From the NCBI GenBank assembly GCA_017480345.1, contig JAFVAU010000025.1:156793-220792 (forward strand): DNA of 64,000 nt, given 5' to 3'. Positions within the stretch are counted from its first letter, which is position 1. Each line of letters begins with the position of its first letter. The notes under the pieces were generated by a model, which saw only the letters and a list, made by a program, of their open reading frames with translations, searched no databases and had not been told where the DNA came from. This stretch comes from Bacteroidales bacterium (GTDB taxonomy: Bacteria > Bacteroidota > Bacteroidia > Bacteroidales > UBA932). A program made the translations under genes and the position numbers. This document shows, one piece after another, positions 9,114 through 18,261 of this stretch.

Positions 9114-9176
9114 TACAAAAAACGATGTTTAGTGTTTATGGTTATAAATAAAAAGGAATTCGCTTCAATTCCGTTA

Positions 9177-9207
9177 CAAATGTAAAGAATTTAAAGCGAA
9201 TTCCCAA
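9177..9207 (-). promoter_or_regulatory. gdhA promoter (TTGG - 19 nt - TACATTTG)
   Basis: On the minus strand the -33 box TTGG (9204-9207) is exactly 19 nt from the -7 box TACATTTG (9177-9184), a full match to the Bacteroidetes sigma-ABfr consensus. The leader to the ATG at 9113 is about 58 nt. Confidence 0.9.
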
Positions 9208-9251
9208 TTATTTTCTGTAAAGAATCTTCCTTTCTTCAGAATGAATTACTG

Positions 9252-9806
9252 CTACTGAGCCTGAGCCTGGGCCTGGAGTTCGGCCTGGAGGCTTTCGAGG
9301 GTGCGGCTGTCAGGGATGTTCATGGCCTTGCGGGCCTCGGGAGTGATGTCAATCACCTTGGTCTCATCGAAGTAGATGGCCTGGGAAACGTCGAACAAGG
9401 CGGTAAGCCCCTTGGCCTTGGCAATGTCGGAAACAATCTTGTTGGCCTTCTCCTGGATGGGAGCGGTGAGCTGGGCCTGCTGCTGCTGAAGTTCCTGGGA
9501 GATGGACTGCTGGAATTCCTGGATACGGTTCTGGATTTCCATGAGCTCACGCTCCTTGCTTTCCTTGATGGCGGCCGTCCAGGTGGCCTGCTTCTGCTGA
9601 TACTGGGTCATCTTGCCTTGGTACTCTTCCAGCATGGAGGAATAGGTTTCCTCGGCCTCTTTCTGGGAGGCGGCAATGGCCTCGCGGGCTGCATCCATTT
9701 CGGGAGCCAACATCACAATCTCATTGAAGTTCACACGGCCGAACTGCTGGGCAGAGGCAGTGAGGGTAGCAAGTGCCGCAAGGGCGATGACAAAAAGTTT
9801 TTTCAT
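9252..9806 (-). CDS. skp: periplasmic OmpH/Skp-family chaperone
   Basis: 184 residues from ATG 9806; an in-frame TTG further upstream would spoil the signal peptide. After the signal peptide (cleaved after TASAQ) comes the short Skp beta motif FGRVNFNEIV, then a long Glu/Gln/Lys-rich coiled coil (~45-130), the tentacle that holds unfolded outer-membrane proteins, and a C-terminal strand region. It ends in a Gln/Ala repeat. It lies downstream of bamA in the nadK-uppS-bamA-skp run, the usual pairing of the BAM core with its chaperone. A lipidated paralogue is encoded at 14861. Confidence 0.9.
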   Translation of the reverse strand: MKKLFVIALAALATLTASAQQFGRVNFNEIVMLAPEMDAAREAIAASQKEAEETYSSMLEEYQGKMTQYQQKQATWTAAIKESKERELMEIQNRIQEFQQSISQELQQQQAQLTAPIQEKANKIVSDIAKAKGLTALFDVSQAIYFDETKVIDITPEARKAMNIPDSRTLESLQAELQAQAQAQ

Positions 9807-9870
9807 ATTTACAATTAATTTAATTTTCAATAACGTACCGGAGCATTATGCTATCAAATACCGTACCTTA

Positions 9871-12453
9871 CTAGAATTGCTGGCCCAGAACAAAGTGGAA
9901 CTGGCTCTTTCCGTTGGTGGCGTCGTCAAATCCGTAGCCCCAGTCCACACCCAGCAGGCCGATCATCGGGAGGAACACCCTCACGCCCACACCGGCGCTG
10001 CGCTTGATATGGAAGGGATTGAACTCGCGGATGTCGCTCCAGCAGTTACCGCCTTCCAGGAACACCAGGGCATAGATGGTGCTCTGCGGCTGCAGAATGA
10101 CCGGGTAACGAAGTTCCATCGTGAACTTGTCATACAGGTTACCGGCATAGCTGATACCGTTCTGGCTGTAAGGCGTAACCTTACGGGGCGTTAGGGAGTA
10201 GTCCGTGTAACCGCGGAGGGAAACGATTTCCGCACCGTAGGTCATGTAACCGGACATACCGTCACCACCCACCTGGAAGTTCTCGAAGGGAGAATAGCCC
10301 CAGTTGCGGTTATAATAGCCCAGGAAGCCGAACTGCGCCCGCGTCATGAGCACCAGGTCTCCCACCAGTTTGGTGTATACCGTTCCGTTGAACTTCCACT
10401 TGTGGTATTCAATCCATTTGTAGCGCTGGGCTGCCGTCCAGTCGTCGTAATTCACGTCTCTCCAACTGTTCACCTTCACCTTGTCTCCGTTCTCGTCGTA
10501 AGTGTATCGGCGCAGCAGGGAGTACGGCGGCGTAAACTGCAGGGAAGCGGAGAACTCGGAACCCGTACGGGGATAAATCTGCTGGTCGGAGGAGTTGCGG
10601 GACAGATTGATGGTAAAGCTCAGGTTATGGGAAATACCGTCATTGAAGGCGAAATAGCTGTTGGTCCAGTTGGTGAGCTTGTAGGTTTGCCAGCTGGCCG
10701 AGCCGGACAGGACGAAGTAGTTGTCCGGCCACTTGAGCCGCGTACCCAGGCCGGCGTTGAAACCAAACACCTCGAACATCTTGTCCGTGGAGAGGATGCC
10801 GATGGCCAGATAGGAGTCCGTCATCTTGGAATAGTATGCGGAAAGGCTCAGGGACGTAGGTTTCTTACCAAAGAGCCAGGGTTCGGTAAAACTGGCGCTG
10901 ATGTTGGTGTAGTACTTGCCGTTGGTCTGGAAGCGGAACGCCAGGTTCTGGGCGTCTCCCAGCGGAACCGGCCGCCAGGCTCCCTTCTCCAGGATACGGC
11001 GGGTGGAGAAGTTGTTGAAGCTGATACCGGCCGTGAGCACGAAGGTGTTGCCGCCCCAACCGCCGGAGAGTTCCAGCTGGGAAGAAGGTTTCTCCTTTAC
11101 ATTATAGACGATGTCTACCGTATTGTTGAGCTGGTTGGGCAGGATGGAATACCCGCCCTCCTTCATGATGGCTTCAGGGTCGAACTGGCCCATGGAGGCA
11201 ATCTCTCGGATGGAACGCTCGAAATCCGACTGGCTGAACAGATAGCCCGGGCGCGTCATCACCTGGCGGCGGACCACCCGTTCGTTGGTGAGGTCGTTTC
11301 CGTTGATGATTACGTCGTTGATGGTGGCGGGCTTGCCTTCCGCGATTCTCACCTCCAGGTCTACGGAGTCCTTCTGGATATTCACCTCTACAGGGGTGAC
11401 CTGGAAGAAGAGGAAGCCGTTGTCACGGTACAGTTTGGACACGTCGTACTCGTTCTCCTTTCCGCCGCCCTTGAGGCGCTTGTTCAGGGTAACCATGTCG
11501 TAGACATCACCCTTCTTGATCTGCAGGATATTGTTGAGCGCTTCCGTGGGATAGACGGAGTTGCCCGTCCAGGTAATGTTGCGGAAGTAGTATTTCTCAC
11601 CCTCGTCGAAGACCATGTCGATGGCCAGGTGCTTTCCGTCCTTCGTATAATAGACGGAGTCCCTCACCAGACGGGCGTCACGGTAACCGGCCTCGTTGAA
11701 GGCATCCAGCACCGTCTTGCGGTCGTTCTCGTACTCCTTCTCCTTGAACTTCTTGGATTTGAAGAGGTTGTACCACTTGTTGGCGTGGGTTTCCTTCATG
11801 TTCTTGGCCAGTTTCCTTTCGGAGACATGCTTGTTGCCGATGAAATTGATGTCCTTGATGCGGACCTTGGGCCCTCTGTCCACGTTGAAGTTCACCCGCA
11901 TGGCGCTACGGATCATGGTATCCCGCACGGCATCCACGTTCACTTCCACCTTCAGGTAACCCTTTTCCTTATAATAGCGCTTGATGATATCTATGGAAGT
12001 ATTCTTCACATATTCCGAGTATTCCCGGCCGGGACGCAGGTTCAGACGCTCCTGGAGATCCTTCTTTTCTCCGGACTTGACACCGGAATACGTCCAGCGG
12101 GATACGCGGGGACGTTCCCGCACCACTACCTTGAACCAGGCGGTATCGGCCGATGCATTCAGGGAATCCACCACCACGGCCACGTCTTCGAAATAACGCT
12201 GGGCCACCAGGCGCCTGACGATGCTGGTGACGTCCTCTCCGGGGACGGTGACGGTCTGTCCCTTCTGCAAGCCCACCTGCTGCAGAATCTGATGCTCGTT
12301 GAAATACTGGTTCCCTTCGATTCCCACGCCGCCCACTACATATGACTTGGGACGGTTATAGTCTACTTCCACGCCCCTCACGCCGCTCTGGGCCCAAAGA
12401 CCCCGGGCCGCCAGCATGAGAGCCGCAAAGCAAAGTATCTTTTTTACAGTCAT
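9871..12453 (-). CDS. bamA: BamA, outer-membrane protein assembly factor
   Basis: 860 residues, in the usual range for Bacteroidetes. A signal peptide (cleaved near LWAQ) is followed by tandem POTRA domains over roughly residues 35-450 and an Omp85 beta-barrel to the C-terminus, which ends FHFVLGQQF with terminal Phe. The barrel has the conserved GFGDG-type region and an MTYGAEIVSLRGYT segment corresponding to the VRGY/F element. It inserts barrel proteins into the outer membrane together with BamD (encoded at 19198). A minus-strand -7 box at 12474-12481 suggests a second promoter besides read-through from uppS. Confidence 0.95.
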   Translation of the reverse strand: MTVKKILCFAALMLAARGLWAQSGVRGVEVDYNRPKSYVVGGVGIEGNQYFNEHQILQQVGLQKGQTVTVPGEDVTSIVRRLVAQRYFEDVAVVVDSLNASADTAWFKVVVRERPRVSRWTYSGVKSGEKKDLQERLNLRPGREYSEYVKNTSIDIIKRYYKEKGYLKVEVNVDAVRDTMIRSAMRVNFNVDRGPKVRIKDINFIGNKHVSERKLAKNMKETHANKWYNLFKSKKFKEKEYENDRKTVLDAFNEAGYRDARLVRDSVYYTKDGKHLAIDMVFDEGEKYYFRNITWTGNSVYPTEALNNILQIKKGDVYDMVTLNKRLKGGGKENEYDVSKLYRDNGFLFFQVTPVEVNIQKDSVDLEVRIAEGKPATINDVIINGNDLTNERVVRRQVMTRPGYLFSQSDFERSIREIASMGQFDPEAIMKEGGYSILPNQLNNTVDIVYNVKEKPSSQLELSGGWGGNTFVLTAGISFNNFSTRRILEKGAWRPVPLGDAQNLAFRFQTNGKYYTNISASFTEPWLFGKKPTSLSLSAYYSKMTDSYLAIGILSTDKMFEVFGFNAGLGTRLKWPDNYFVLSGSASWQTYKLTNWTNSYFAFNDGISHNLSFTINLSRNSSDQQIYPRTGSEFSASLQFTPPYSLLRRYTYDENGDKVKVNSWRDVNYDDWTAAQRYKWIEYHKWKFNGTVYTKLVGDLVLMTRAQFGFLGYYNRNWGYSPFENFQVGGDGMSGYMTYGAEIVSLRGYTDYSLTPRKVTPYSQNGISYAGNLYDKFTMELRYPVILQPQSTIYALVFLEGGNCWSDIREFNPFHIKRSAGVGVRVFLPMIGLLGVDWGYGFDDATNGKSQFHFVLGQQF

Positions 12454-12473
12454 TCCTAAGAAACGTTATCTTG

Positions 12474-12481
12474 CAAAGGTA
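12474..12481 (-). promoter_or_regulatory. candidate internal promoter of bamA
   Basis: TACCTTTG on the minus strand, 20 nt before the bamA start codon, fits TAnnTTTG. No TTG is present at the -33 spacing, so strength is uncertain. Confidence 0.5.
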
Positions 12482-12487
12482 AGCATT

Positions 12488-13192
12488 TTATTTCACTTTT
12501 CCATAGCGGCGGTCCCGCTGCGCATAGGCTTCCAGGGCCTTGGAAAATTCCTCCTTGCGGAAATCCGGCCACAGGACGTCCGTAAAATAGAATTCCGTAT
12601 AGGCCGTCTGCCAGAGCAGGTAGTTGGAGATGCGGATTTCTCCGGAGGTGCGGATCAGAAGGTCCGGGTCCGGGATGCCGGCCGTGACCAGATAACGGTC
12701 GAAATCGGCCAGTTCCATCTTCTGGAAATCTTCCTTGGAGAGCTCCGAGGCCGCCTTTTTCATGGCCTGGAGGATGTCCCACTTGCCGCTGTAGCTTACA
12801 AAAAGGATGAGGGTGGTGCCGTAGTCCTTGGAGGTAATCCGCTCCAACTCGTCGATGGTCTTGTTGATGGGGTCCGACAGGCGGGCGCGGTTTCCCAGCA
12901 CCAGAAAACGGACGCGGTTCTTCAGGAACGTCTCTGTCTCCTTTATCATGGCCTTCATCATCAGTTCCATGAGGGCGTTCACTTCATAGGCGGGACGGTT
13001 CCAGTTTTCTTCCGAGAAGGCATATACCGACAGGTATTCAATCCCCTTCTCAACGGCGAACTCAATGCAGGCGCGGACGCTCTCCACTCCTTCCGCATGG
13101 CCGTAGGTGCGATCCAGACCGCGGGCTTTGGCCCATCGGCCATTCCCGTCCATGATGATGGAGACGTGTTTGGGTAAGGTCTTGTTATCCAT
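12488..13192 (-). CDS. uppS: undecaprenyl diphosphate synthase (cis-prenyltransferase)
   Basis: 234 residues. It extends farnesyl diphosphate with isopentenyl units to make the C55 lipid carrier for peptidoglycan and other glycans. Motifs: the catalytic loop IIMDGNGRWAKARGL at 12-26 (catalytic Asp15), and the C-terminal signature RTSGEIRISNYLLWQ followed by TDVLWPDF. Its start overlaps the end of nadK by 8 nt, and bamA follows after 34 nt. It supplies the lipid used by MraY and MurG, encoded in the dcw cluster of the same window. Confidence 0.97.
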   Translation of the reverse strand: MDNKTLPKHVSIIMDGNGRWAKARGLDRTYGHAEGVESVRACIEFAVEKGIEYLSVYAFSEENWNRPAYEVNALMELMMKAMIKETETFLKNRVRFLVLGNRARLSDPINKTIDELERITSKDYGTTLILFVSYSGKWDILQAMKKAASELSKEDFQKMELADFDRYLVTAGIPDPDLLIRTSGEIRISNYLLWQTAYTEFYFTDVLWPDFRKEEFSKALEAYAQRDRRYGKVK

Positions 13193-14009
13193 TGTTTCTC
13201 ATATCTTCTCCCCAGAACAGACGCGAGGTAAGGGCCTTCACGAAGCCGGACTGGGCGAGCCGGATACGTTTAAGCGAAAATTGTGCCATCTCTACATGGA
13301 TGCTCCAATCCGGCTGGATTTCCACCACCCGGTTGTCCGTGGACATGGTGGCCCGGCCGTCCCGGGACTCGAAGGAAATGTCCACCTTGGCCGTCTCCGG
13401 CAGCACGATGGGCCGCACGTTCAGGTTGTGCGGGGCGATAGGCGCCACCACCAGCACCTTGGTGTCCGGCATGCAAATGGGGCCGCCCACACTCAGGGAA
13501 TACGCTGTAGAGCCGGAAGAGGTGGCCACGATGAGGCCGTCGGCCCAATAGGTGGGAAGCGGCTCTCCGTCAATGCTCACATGGATGCCCAGCACGGCCG
13601 ATCCGGCACGGTGCAGGGCTACCTCGTTCACGGAATAGGGCAGCATGCCGATGGTCTTGCGGGCCTCCGGTCCCTTGAGGGTGGCGTTGAGCACCGTGCG
13701 GTACTCGATGCGGAAATCCCCTTCCACGAGGGCCCGGCTCACATCCTCGGGCCTGTTCTCGCAAAGGAAGCCGATGCGTCCGAAATTTACGCCAAGGATG
13801 GGAAGGCCGATATCGGCCACTACATGGGCTGCGGAGAGGAATGTGCCGTCTCCGCCCATGGAAAGCACCAGGTCCGTTTCCGGCTGGACATCGTTCTTCG
13901 TATGAATCTCATACACCTCAAAGGTGGCCTGCTCCAGGTCCTTCAGGAGCGAGAGCATGCGGGCATCGGCCCTGAGCTCATCTCTGAGAATGAAATACCC
14001 TATTTTCAT
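13185..14009 (-). CDS. nadK: NAD kinase
   Basis: 274 residues from ATG 14009; the alternative upstream TTG lies beside the promoter. It phosphorylates NAD to NADP. Seen: the diphosphate-binding GGDGT motif (SMGGDGTFLSA), the NE-D region (NEVALHRAG) and the Gly-rich TSSGSTAYSLSVGGP segment that is diagnostic for the family. It is the first gene of the minus-strand nadK-uppS-bamA-skp run and is divergent from pdxJ, with 84 nt between the start codons. Confidence 0.96.
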   Translation of the reverse strand: MKIGYFILRDELRADARMLSLLKDLEQATFEVYEIHTKNDVQPETDLVLSMGGDGTFLSAAHVVADIGLPILGVNFGRIGFLCENRPEDVSRALVEGDFRIEYRTVLNATLKGPEARKTIGMLPYSVNEVALHRAGSAVLGIHVSIDGEPLPTYWADGLIVATSSGSTAYSLSVGGPICMPDTKVLVVAPIAPHNLNVRPIVLPETAKVDISFESRDGRATMSTDNRVVEIQPDWSIHVEMAQFSLKRIRLAQSGFVKALTSRLFWGEDMRNNG

Positions 14010-14031
14010 GACAGTCTGTAAAATCAAACGC

Positions 14032-14069
14032 CAAAATTAACACATTTCTGATAAATTTCCTTATTTTTG
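14032..14069. promoter_or_regulatory. divergent nadK / pdxJ promoter boxes
   Basis: TAATTTTG on the minus strand (14032-14039) precedes nadK and TATTTTTG on the plus strand (14062-14069) precedes pdxJ. Both fit TAnnTTTG; neither has a clear TTG at the -33 spacing. Confidence 0.55.
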
Positions 14070-14093
14070 TGGAATATAAACGCAAAATGAAAG

Positions 14094-14816
14094 ATGACCA
14101 GACTCAGTGTCAATATTAATAAGGTGGCCACCCTGCGGAACGCGCGGGGCGGAAATGTGCCGGATGTCACCAAGGCAGCCCTGGATATTGAACGTTTCGG
14201 AGCGGAGGGCATCACCGTGCATCCCCGCCCGGACGAGCGCCACATCCGCTATGCCGACGTGCGGGAAATCCGCCCGCTCCTCAGGACGGAATTCAATATC
14301 GAGGGCAATCCTACGGTGCAGAGTTTCGTGGACCTGGTGCTGGAAGTGGTTCCCGACCAGGTTACACTGGTGCCGGACGGGCTGGGCGCCATCACCTCCA
14401 ACGCCGGTTGGAATACCCTGGAGAACAGAGAGCTCCTCACGGAACTTTGCAGGACCTTCCATTCCAAGGGCATCCGCACCTCCATCTTCATAGACCCGGA
14501 CCCGCGCATGGCCGAAGGGGCCGCCGCCTGCGGGGCGGACCGGGTGGAACTTTATACCGCCGCCTATGCGGAGGACTACCCCCGGAATCCCGGAGAGGCC
14601 ATCGCCCCCTACCTCAAGGCCGCCAGAGCGGCCAGGGAATGCGGCCTGGGCCTGAACGCCGGGCACGACCTCTCCCTGGAAAACCTGGCTTATTTCATCC
14701 GCACCATCCCCTGGACGGACGAGGTTTCCATCGGCCATGCCCTCATTTCCGACGCCCTTTACCTGGGGCTGGAGAAAACAATTGGGGCCTATCTTTCGGA
14801 AATCCGTAAAAAATAG
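14094..14816 (+). CDS. pdxJ: pyridoxine 5'-phosphate synthase
   Basis: 240 residues, a TIM barrel of standard length. It condenses 1-deoxyxylulose 5-phosphate with 3-amino-2-oxopropyl phosphate in the DXP-dependent vitamin B6 pathway. Seen: the N-terminal [16 protein letters not shown] strand, the HPRPDERHI phosphate/active-site loop, VTLVPDG, and the C-terminal [10 protein letters not shown] and [10 protein letters not shown] motifs. ATG 14094 is chosen because an earlier ATG at 14087 is in another frame. It is divergent from nadK. Confidence 0.96.
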   Translation: MTRLSVNINKVATLRNARGGNVPDVTKAALDIERFGAEGITVHPRPDERHIRYADVREIRPLLRTEFNIEGNPTVQSFVDLVLEVVPDQVTLVPDGLGAITSNAGWNTLENRELLTELCRTFHSKGIRTSIFIDPDPRMAEGAAACGADRVELYTAAYAEDYPRNPGEAIAPYLKAARAARECGLGLNAGHDLSLENLAYFIRTIPWTDEVSIGHALISDALYLGLEKTIGAYLSEIRKK

Positions 14817-14817
14817 T

Positions 14818-14825
14818 TAACTTTG
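14818..14825 (+). promoter_or_regulatory. -7 promoter box of the Skp-like lipoprotein gene
   Basis: TAACTTTG overlaps the end of pdxJ by one codon and lies 35 nt before ATG 14861. It fits TAnnTTTG and probably starts the long run through to 23164. Confidence 0.65.
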
Positions 14826-14860
14826 CGCTCTTCAAGAATATATTTAAAACAGTAATTATA

Positions 14861-15469
14861 ATGAAAAAGACACTTCTTCTTTTTGGCGTCGCCGCTGCCG
14901 TGGTTCTCGCCGCATCCTGCAACCAGAACAACAATGGCGCCTCCCAGGACGCTCCCGCACAGGACAGCACCGCCGTGGCCGGCAGCATCGTCTACTTCAA
15001 CATGGACAAGGTGATGCAGGGCTATGACATGGCCAACGACCTCAACTCCGTGTTCGAAACCAAGACCAGCGGCATCCAGGCAGAGATTGACCGTCGCGGC
15101 AAGAAACTCGAGAAAGACGCCAACGATTTCCAGAACAAGGTGGACAAAGGCCTCCTCACCACTTCCGTGGCCCAGGCCCAGTACCAGAAACTGCAGCAGC
15201 AGCAGCAGGAGTACCAGGAGTACGCCGTGCGCAAGCAGCAGGAAATGGCCGAAGAGCAGCAGGTGATGATGAACCAGATTGCCAACGCCATCGCCGAATT
15301 CGTGGCCCAGTATAACGAGGAGCACCAGTATGCCATGATTCTGGCCACCGCCGGCGGCATCCTCTCCACCCCCGTTGTCTGCGGAGACGCCCGTCTGGAC
15401 ATCACCGAAGACCTCCTTGCCGGCCTCAACGCCGCCTACATCAAAACCAAGGAAACTACTAAGAAGTAA
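14861..15469 (+). CDS. OmpH/Skp-like lipoprotein
   Basis: 202 residues. The signal ends in a lipobox (LAASC, Cys20), so it should be lipid-anchored, unlike the soluble Skp at 9252. The mature part starts with the Skp-type strand GSIVYFNMDKVMQGYDMAND and continues as a Gln/Lys/Glu coiled coil (~60-145), including a run of five Gln encoded by CAG repeats. A membrane-tethered Skp-like chaperone is inferred. The next gene starts 3 nt after its stop. Confidence 0.8.
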   Translation: MKKTLLLFGVAAAVVLAASCNQNNNGASQDAPAQDSTAVAGSIVYFNMDKVMQGYDMANDLNSVFETKTSGIQAEIDRRGKKLEKDANDFQNKVDKGLLTTSVAQAQYQKLQQQQQEYQEYAVRKQQEMAEEQQVMMNQIANAIAEFVAQYNEEHQYAMILATAGGILSTPVVCGDARLDITEDLLAGLNAAYIKTKETTKK

Positions 15470-15472
15470 AAG

Positions 15473-16588
15473 GTGAGGATAGCCATCCTGTCCAGTTTCT
15501 ATCCCCTCCGGGGAGGCATTTCCCAGTTCAACTCCAGCCTGCTGGAGGAACTGGGAAAATGTCATGATACCCTGGCCCTCAGTTTCTCCCGGCAGTACCC
15601 TTCCCTCCTCTTCCCCGGCAAGACACAGTATGTCACCCCTCAGGACGAGGCCCGGCCGGTGGAAGCCCGGGCCATCCTGGACACGGTGAATCCTCTTTCC
15701 TGGATCAAGACAGCCCGCACCCTCCGGAAATGGAAGCCGGACGTGCTGGTGATGCGCTACTGGATGAGCTGGTTCGCCCCTTCCCTGGGCTATGTAGCCC
15801 GTCACTGCGGCTGCAAGAGCGTGGTGGTGCTGGACAACGTGATTCCGCACGAACCCCACTGGTTCGACCGTCCGCTGAACCGCTGGTTCGTGAAGGGCTG
15901 CTCCGGTTTCATCGTCATGGCCGATGCCGTGGAAAAAGACCTCCTGGCCCTCCGCCCGGACGCCCGTTACATCCTCAGGCCCCATCCGCTGTATGCCCAC
16001 TTCGGGGAGAAACTGCCCCGGGAAAAGGCCTTAGAGGCCCTGGGCCTGGATCCGGAGAAGAAGACCCTTCTGTTCTTCGGCCTCATCCGGGAATACAAGG
16101 GGCTGGACATCCTGCTGGAAGCCTTCCGGGACCTGCCGGAAGAGTACCAGCTGGTGGTGGCCGGAGAGCCCTACGGCTCCTTTGAAAAGTATCAGGCCAT
16201 CCTGGACTCCCTCCCGGGAAAAGACCGCGTGAAAGTTTTCCCGGACTATATCCGGGATTCGGAGGTGAAGCGCTATTTCTCCGCGGCCGACCTGGTGGTC
16301 CTTCCTTACCGCAGCGCCACCCAGAGCGGCATCAGCTCCGTCGCCTGCCACTTCGAGGTGCCCATGGTGGTCACCGACGTGGGAGGCCTGAGGAGCACCA
16401 TCGGAGAACGTGGCACGGGAATTGTGTCACCGGAAGTATCGGCCCCGGCCATACGGAAAGAAATCCTCCGTTATTTTGAAGAGCCTGAGCTCCGGGAAAA
16501 CTGCCGCAAGGCCATCCTGGAGGAGAAGAAAAGGCTGGGCTGGGACGCCTTCGCCAAGGCACTCACAGACTTTGCCAATACGTTATAA
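15473..16588 (+). CDS. family 4 glycosyltransferase
   Basis: 371 residues, two-Rossmann (GT-B) fold. The start is GTG 15473. N-terminal MRIAILSSFYPLRGGISQFNS is the acceptor-side glycine loop, and the C-terminal half has the donor site with FFGLIREYKGLDILLEAF and the EX7E-like stretch before VTDVGGLRSTIG. A retaining transferase using a nucleotide sugar is expected; donor and acceptor are unknown. It lies 3 nt after the Skp-like gene and 9 nt before the LysM protein, so probably co-transcribed, and most likely works in surface-glycan assembly. Confidence 0.88.
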   Translation: MRIAILSSFYPLRGGISQFNSSLLEELGKCHDTLALSFSRQYPSLLFPGKTQYVTPQDEARPVEARAILDTVNPLSWIKTARTLRKWKPDVLVMRYWMSWFAPSLGYVARHCGCKSVVVLDNVIPHEPHWFDRPLNRWFVKGCSGFIVMADAVEKDLLALRPDARYILRPHPLYAHFGEKLPREKALEALGLDPEKKTLLFFGLIREYKGLDILLEAFRDLPEEYQLVVAGEPYGSFEKYQAILDSLPGKDRVKVFPDYIRDSEVKRYFSAADLVVLPYRSATQSGISSVACHFEVPMVVTDVGGLRSTIGERGTGIVSPEVSAPAIRKEILRYFEEPELRENCRKAILEEKKRLGWDAFAKALTDFANTL

Positions 16589-16597
16589 ACAAGTACT

Positions 16598-18256
16598 ATG
16601 AAAGTTCACATCGCCCTTGCCGCCACCCTCCTGCTGCTTGGCTCCGCCGCAGCCCTGGCCCAGGACTATACCCCTACCCCCGTCGCCATCTCCACGGAGA
16701 AGGTGAAACTCAATGGTAAAGTGTATTATGCCCACCTGGTGATGGAGCGCCAGACGCTCTTCGGCATCGCCAAAGCCTATGGCGTAACGGAGGAGGAACT
16801 CTATCAGGCCAATCCCAGCCTCAAGGAAACGGGACTCCAGAAAAGCAGCATCCTGCTCATCCCGACAGAACCCCAGCCGGCTCCCGCCGTGCAGAAAGAA
16901 GCCCCCGGGAAGGAGACTCCGCAGGCACAGGGATACAAGGAGCATACCGTCCGCTGGTACGAAGACATCGATGACATTGCCCGCCGTTATGAAGTATCGG
17001 CCCAGGAAATCCTGGATTTCAACGGACTCACCAGCCGAAAACTCACCACCCGTCAGGTGCTCAAGATTCCCGTGAAGGGAGTTGCGGCTCCGGCTCCCGT
17101 GGCTGCCCCTGTGGTGGCGGAGGAAACGCCCGCCCCCGCGGCCGATACGCTCGCACTCCAGGAACCCGTTCAGGAACCCGCGATGGAAGAATCGGCCGAC
17201 AGCCTTCTTCTGGACGAGCGCACAAGGGATGTGGTGGACTTCTCCCTGCTGCTGCCCCTGAAGGCGGCCGGCGGCTCCAGCGAACTCAACATGGACTTCT
17301 ACTCCGGCGTCCTGATGGCCCTGAGAGATCTGGAAAGCGAAGGCCTCAAGGTGCATTCCCATGTATATGACCTGTATGCCGGCATGCCGGACACCGAGGC
17401 CCTCTGCCGCTCGGACTTTGTGCTGGGCCCCATCGCCAACCGTGACCTGGAAGCTGTCCTGATGCGTCTGGACGGCCGTGTCCCGGTGATTTCCCCGCTG
17501 GACCAGAAAGCCGGTGCCCTGAGCATGGTATACCGCAACTTCATCCAGGCGCCCGCCGGAGCGGACAACCAGTACGAAGACCTGGGACAATGGGTTCAGG
17601 AAGACATGAGCCATGGAGACAAGATTCTCTTCGTGACGGAAAAGAACGCCGGTTCCGTGATGGCGTCCGTGAGCATCCGCAGCGCCCTGGCCCACCGCGG
17701 ACTGGATTACCAGATTCTCAACTACGGAATGAGCGAAGGCCGGCGGGTCCCCGACTCCCTGGCCCGCACCATGGTTAAAAACGGAGTCAACCGCGTAATC
17801 GTGGCCTCCGAGAGCGAGCCTTTCGTGGGAGATGTGGTCCGCAACCTGGGCATCATGCTTGGCAAAGGTTACAACGTGGTCATGTATGCTCCTTCCAAGA
17901 CCCGGAACTTCGATTCCATCGACGGAACGGCCCTCCACGACCTTTCCGCCCATATCAGTACGTCCTATCACGTGGAATACGGCAGCCCGCAGGTAGACCG
18001 CTTCGTGAGCGCCTACCGCGCCCTCTTCCGCACAGAACCCTCGCAGTTTGCCTTCCAGGGCTATGACACGGCCCGTTACTTTGTCCTGCGCGTGGCCCGC
18101 TACGGAAACAACTGGACCCACAAACTGGGCCAGGAGAGAAGCCGCGGCCTGCATACGGACTTCCTCTTCGATGCGGATGAAAACCAGAACCGGCACAACA
18201 TTGCCGTGCGTCGCATCATCTATCAGCCTGATTATACAACGACACTTATACATTGA
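16598..18256 (+). CDS. secreted LysM protein with substrate-binding-protein-like domain
   Basis: 552 residues. A signal peptide (cleaved near ALAQ) is followed by two LysM domains (about 42-90 and 108-152), a Pro/Ala-rich linker (~155-205) and a C-terminal domain (~215-545) of the periplasmic binding protein fold related to LivJ/LpoA-type proteins (FSLLLPLKAAG, a DFYSGVLMAL stretch, FVLGPIANRD, PVISPLDQKAG). This architecture is common in Bacteroidetes and is often annotated as an amino-acid ABC binding protein, but no ABC genes are nearby. A murein-bound regulator of cell-wall synthesis, like LpoA, is an alternative that I infer from the fold. Confidence 0.8.
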   Translation: MKVHIALAATLLLLGSAAALAQDYTPTPVAISTEKVKLNGKVYYAHLVMERQTLFGIAKAYGVTEEELYQANPSLKETGLQKSSILLIPTEPQPAPAVQKEAPGKETPQAQGYKEHTVRWYEDIDDIARRYEVSAQEILDFNGLTSRKLTTRQVLKIPVKGVAAPAPVAAPVVAEETPAPAADTLALQEPVQEPAMEESADSLLLDERTRDVVDFSLLLPLKAAGGSSELNMDFYSGVLMALRDLESEGLKVHSHVYDLYAGMPDTEALCRSDFVLGPIANRDLEAVLMRLDGRVPVISPLDQKAGALSMVYRNFIQAPAGADNQYEDLGQWVQEDMSHGDKILFVTEKNAGSVMASVSIRSALAHRGLDYQILNYGMSEGRRVPDSLARTMVKNGVNRVIVASESEPFVGDVVRNLGIMLGKGYNVVMYAPSKTRNFDSIDGTALHDLSAHISTSYHVEYGSPQVDRFVSAYRALFRTEPSQFAFQGYDTARYFVLRVARYGNNWTHKLGQERSRGLHTDFLFDADENQNRHNIAVRRIIYQPDYTTTLIH

Positions 18257-18261
18257 TCCCC

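Noticed and set aside
10402-12345. 647-codon plus-strand frame opposite bamA
   Set aside because: Antisense shadow; bamA has a signal peptide, POTRA domains and barrel in the opposite frame.
15195-15215. CAG tandem repeat as a phase-variable microsatellite
   Set aside because: Only five CAG units encode Gln in a coiled coil; triplet slippage would not shift the frame, and similar Gln/Glu richness surrounds it.
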